Below, piece after piece: positions 16,241 to 17,773 of a DNA stretch of 17,773 nt. This DNA is from CAZDRI01 sp964508055 (GTDB taxonomy: Bacteria > Pseudomonadota > Gammaproteobacteria > PS1 > Pseudothioglobaceae). Numbering within the stretch: position 1 is the first letter of the stretch; every line of letters begins with the position of its first letter. The stretch is taken from contig CAZDRI010000031.1 in NCBI GenBank assembly GCA_964508055.1, forward strand, positions 1 to 17,773. The letters run 5' to 3'. The notes below the pieces were generated by a model, which was given only the letters and a program-made list of their open reading frames with translations, did not search any database and had not been told where the DNA came from. The position numbers were made by a program, and so were the translations under genes.

Positions 16241-17536
16241 ATGACTTATAAAAATAGGCGAAAAAAATTAATAAGTATTCTTGGTAAGAACAGCATTGCT
16301 ATTATCACTACTAATAGTATAAAAAATAAATCTCAAGATATTTACTACCAATATAGACCAAATAGTGATTTTTTTTATTTGACAGGGATAAAAGAAGCAA
16401 GTTGTATAGCCATTATAAGCCATAAAAGCTATATTTTATTTGTGCCTAAAAAAGACAAAATTAAAGCTCTATGGGAAGGTGAATCTATTAATACTGTATA
16501 TGCATTAAAAAAATATGGCGCTGATAAATCTTTCATAATTGATAATTTTGACTCCAAATTAGCAAGCATTATTACTGGCTTTGATAATATTTATTATGAC
16601 TTAGGCGATAATTTAGATATTGATAAGATAGTTATCAAAAATGTAAAAAGCCTACAAAATAATTCATCAAGAACAGGCGTAAAAGCACCTTATAGTTATC
16701 ATTCTCTAAAAAAACTTATTGGTGAAATGCGACTTATAAAAGATAATTTTGAAATAAAAGAAATCAAAAATGCTATTAAAATATCTATAAAGGCACATAA
16801 AAAAGCAATGACAAAAGCTAAAGCTGGTATGTATGAATATCAGATAGAAGCTATATTTGATAATATTTTCAAAAAACATAATATGGGGCATGCCTATCCT
16901 CCAATTGTAGCAGCAGGTAAAAATGGATTAATCCTACATTACACTGATAATAATTCAAAACTTAAAAACTCAGATTTATTATTAATTGATGCAGCTGCTG
17001 AAAGTTGTTATTATGCAGCAGATATAACCCGCACTTTTCCTATAAGTGGCAAGTTTAGCGATGAACAAAAGAAAATATATGAATTAGTTCTTTTAACTCA
17101 AAAAAAAGCAATTGATTGTATAAAGCCAGGAGTATCAATAGCTAAACCTGCAAAAATAGCTATTAAAACTCTTACTAAAGGTTTAATTGATTTGAAAATT
17201 ATAAAAGGTAGCTTAGATGAAAATATTAATAATAAAAGCTACCAAAAATTTTATATGCATAACATAGGGCATTTTTTAGGCTTAGATGTCCATGATGTTG
17301 GAGAATATAAAAAAAATAATAAATATAGAAAAATTAAGCTAGGTATGGTTATGACTATTGAGCCTGGACTTTATATAAGACCTGATGAAAGTATTGCTAA
17401 AAAATGGTGGAATATAGCTGTTAGAATTGAAGATAATATTTTAGTAACTAAAAATGGTCATGAAATATTATCTAAAGATATGGTTAAAGAAGTTAAAGAT
17501 ATTGAAACACTAATTCAAACAAAAATGTCTGATTAA
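16241..17536 (+). CDS. pepP: Xaa-Pro aminopeptidase (PepP, M24B family)
   Basis: PepP is a cytoplasmic dimanganese peptidase that removes an N-terminal residue preceding proline. The 431 residues show the AMP_N domain (about 2-130, with YRPNSDFFYLTG at 38-49) and the C-terminal pita-bread catalytic domain (about 170-420). All five metal ligands are present: D250, D261 (ADITRTFP), H344 (HNIGHFLG), E374 (TIEPGLY) and E397 (VRIEDN). H233 and H351 match the substrate-binding histidines. The offset from E. coli PepP is a steady 9-10 residues. In E. coli and relatives pepP lies with ubiH/ubiI; here it is divergent from the cold-shock gene and followed by REP-type DNA, so no operon partner is visible. 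Start ATG fits the family N-terminus. Confidence 0.95.
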   Translation: MTYKNRRKKLISILGKNSIAIITTNSIKNKSQDIYYQYRPNSDFFYLTGIKEASCIAIISHKSYILFVPKKDKIKALWEGESINTVYALKKYGADKSFIIDNFDSKLASIITGFDNIYYDLGDNLDIDKIVIKNVKSLQNNSSRTGVKAPYSYHSLKKLIGEMRLIKDNFEIKEIKNAIKISIKAHKKAMTKAKAGMYEYQIEAIFDNIFKKHNMGHAYPPIVAAGKNGLILHYTDNNSKLKNSDLLLIDAAAESCYYAADITRTFPISGKFSDEQKKIYELVLLTQKKAIDCIKPGVSIAKPAKIAIKTLTKGLIDLKIIKGSLDENINNKSYQKFYMHNIGHFLGLDVHDVGEYKKNNKYRKIKLGMVMTIEPGLYIRPDESIAKKWWNIAVRIEDNILVTKNGHEILSKDMVKEVKDIETLIQTKMSD

Positions 17537-17544
17537 GTTCAGAC
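17527..17544 (+). terminator. Weak hairpin over the pepP stop codon
   Basis: GTCTGA (17527-17532) pairs with TCAGAC (17539-17544), with the pepP stop TAA in the 6-nt loop. Only short T stretches follow, so it is at best a weak terminator or 3'-end stabiliser. Confidence 0.35.
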
Positions 17545-17554
17545 TATTACATTT

Positions 17555-17590
17555 AAAAAAAGGGAAAAAAAGAAAAAAAAGAGAGAAAAA
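17555..17590. repeat. 36-nt homopurine tract
   Basis: Every base from 17555 to 17590 on the plus strand is A or G, made of A runs broken by GGG, single Gs and GAGAG. It separates pepP from the REP-like hairpin. No coding or terminator role is evident. Confidence 0.6.
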
Positions 17591-17591
17591 T

Positions 17592-17635
17592 GGTACGTTT
17601 TTTCGTTCCCAAGCTCCTGCTTGGGAATGCATACC
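17592..17635. repeat. REP-like palindrome beside a RAYT transposase
   Basis: The core is an 11-pair stem (one G-T), 17604-17614 with 17619-17629, of the form TTCCCAAGC-TCCT-GCTTGGGAA. GGTA (17592-17595) and TACC (17632-17635) add an outer imperfect pairing. Palindromes of this kind are dispersed in many proteobacterial genomes and are the substrates of REP-associated tyrosine transposases. The element ends within 3 bp of the stop codon of such a gene, which is the expected arrangement. Confidence 0.75.
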
Positions 17636-17637
17636 TA

Positions 17638-17773
17638 TTAAGCAATTATATCAATATCATCAAAAACCACTTCACCACCTAAATAATTTCTAACACTAGA
17701 ATATCTCCAATGCTCTGATAAGTCAACATAGCCTCGTTTAACAGGATTGTGATGAATATATTCTATTTTTTGG
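17638..17773 (-). CDS. REP-associated tyrosine transposase (RAYT), C-terminal part
   Basis: A minus-strand frame enters from beyond the right end and stops at 17638, giving the last 44 residues of a Y1-type (IS200-like) transposase. It contains the family signature EYIHHNPVKRGYV followed by HWRYSSVRNYLGG. The Tyr of the YIHxNP motif is thought to be the nucleophile of these HUH single-strand transposases. The HUH motif and the N-terminal two thirds lie outside the window, so it is not known whether the gene is intact. RAYTs are usually single-copy domesticated genes that process and spread REP hairpins, and one such hairpin lies immediately downstream. Confidence 0.88.
   Translation of the reverse strand, partial: QKIEYIHHNPVKRGYVDLSEHWRYSSVRNYLGGEVVFDDIDIIA

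Noticed and set aside
1..17773. CRISPR arrays, tRNA genes, prophage or toxin-antitoxin modules
   Set aside because: I saw no regularly spaced repeats, no tRNA-like TTCGA arm context and no phage or toxin-antitoxin-like proteins. Nearly all of the sequence is accounted for by housekeeping genes.

Overview
The window looks like chromosomal DNA of a very AT-rich gammaproteobacterium. By eye G+C is around 30 %, and codons and spacers are dominated by A and T. The group assignment rests on the XerD, L19, cold-shock and PepP sequences, on a type A RNase P RNA that closely follows the E. coli sequence, and on the ntrY-ntrX-trkA-trkH gene order. An AT-rich marine or symbiotic lineage (SUP05/Thioglobaceae-like, for example) would fit, but the sequence alone does not settle the genus. 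Nothing indicates a phage, plasmid or island. The only mobile DNA is at the right edge.

Layout. Positions 132-1419 (minus) hold rplS (ribosomal protein L19) followed by xerD (chromosome dimer resolution). Positions 1539-7855 (minus) form one cluster, ntrY > ntrX > trkA > trkH. It encodes a membrane sensor kinase, its response regulator and the two-part Trk potassium uptake system, with overlapping junctions ntrX/trkA and trkA/trkH. Positions 7912-8255 (minus) are rnpB, the RNase P RNA, ending in its own terminator. Positions 8406-14019 (minus) are a complete tripartite RND efflux operon in the order outer-membrane factor > periplasmic adaptor > inner-membrane pump. A 66-bp divergent promoter region (14020-14085) separates it from a plus-strand gene that encodes one polypeptide combining PabC (aminodeoxychorismate lyase, folate synthesis) and MltG (endolytic murein transglycosylase). 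A strong bidirectional terminator (15878-15903) separates this fusion from a convergent cold-shock gene. pepP (Xaa-Pro aminopeptidase) runs divergently from the cold-shock gene. After pepP come a homopurine tract, a REP-like hairpin and the C-terminal end of a REP-associated tyrosine transposase that continues beyond the window.

How the genes work together. NtrY/NtrX probably sense an envelope or redox-type signal and are co-transcribed with the K+ uptake machinery. TrkA gates TrkH in response to nucleotide binding. NtrX keeps its receiver and DNA-binding domains, but its AAA+ core has lost the GAFTGA loop, both arginines of the FREDLYYRL motif and the sensor-II arginine. It is therefore unlikely to be a classical sigma-54 activator. 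The efflux operon is self-contained and has no adjacent regulator. The PabC-MltG fusion is the most unusual gene: it ties a cytosolic folate enzyme to the inner face of the membrane next to a periplasmic glycan-cutting domain.
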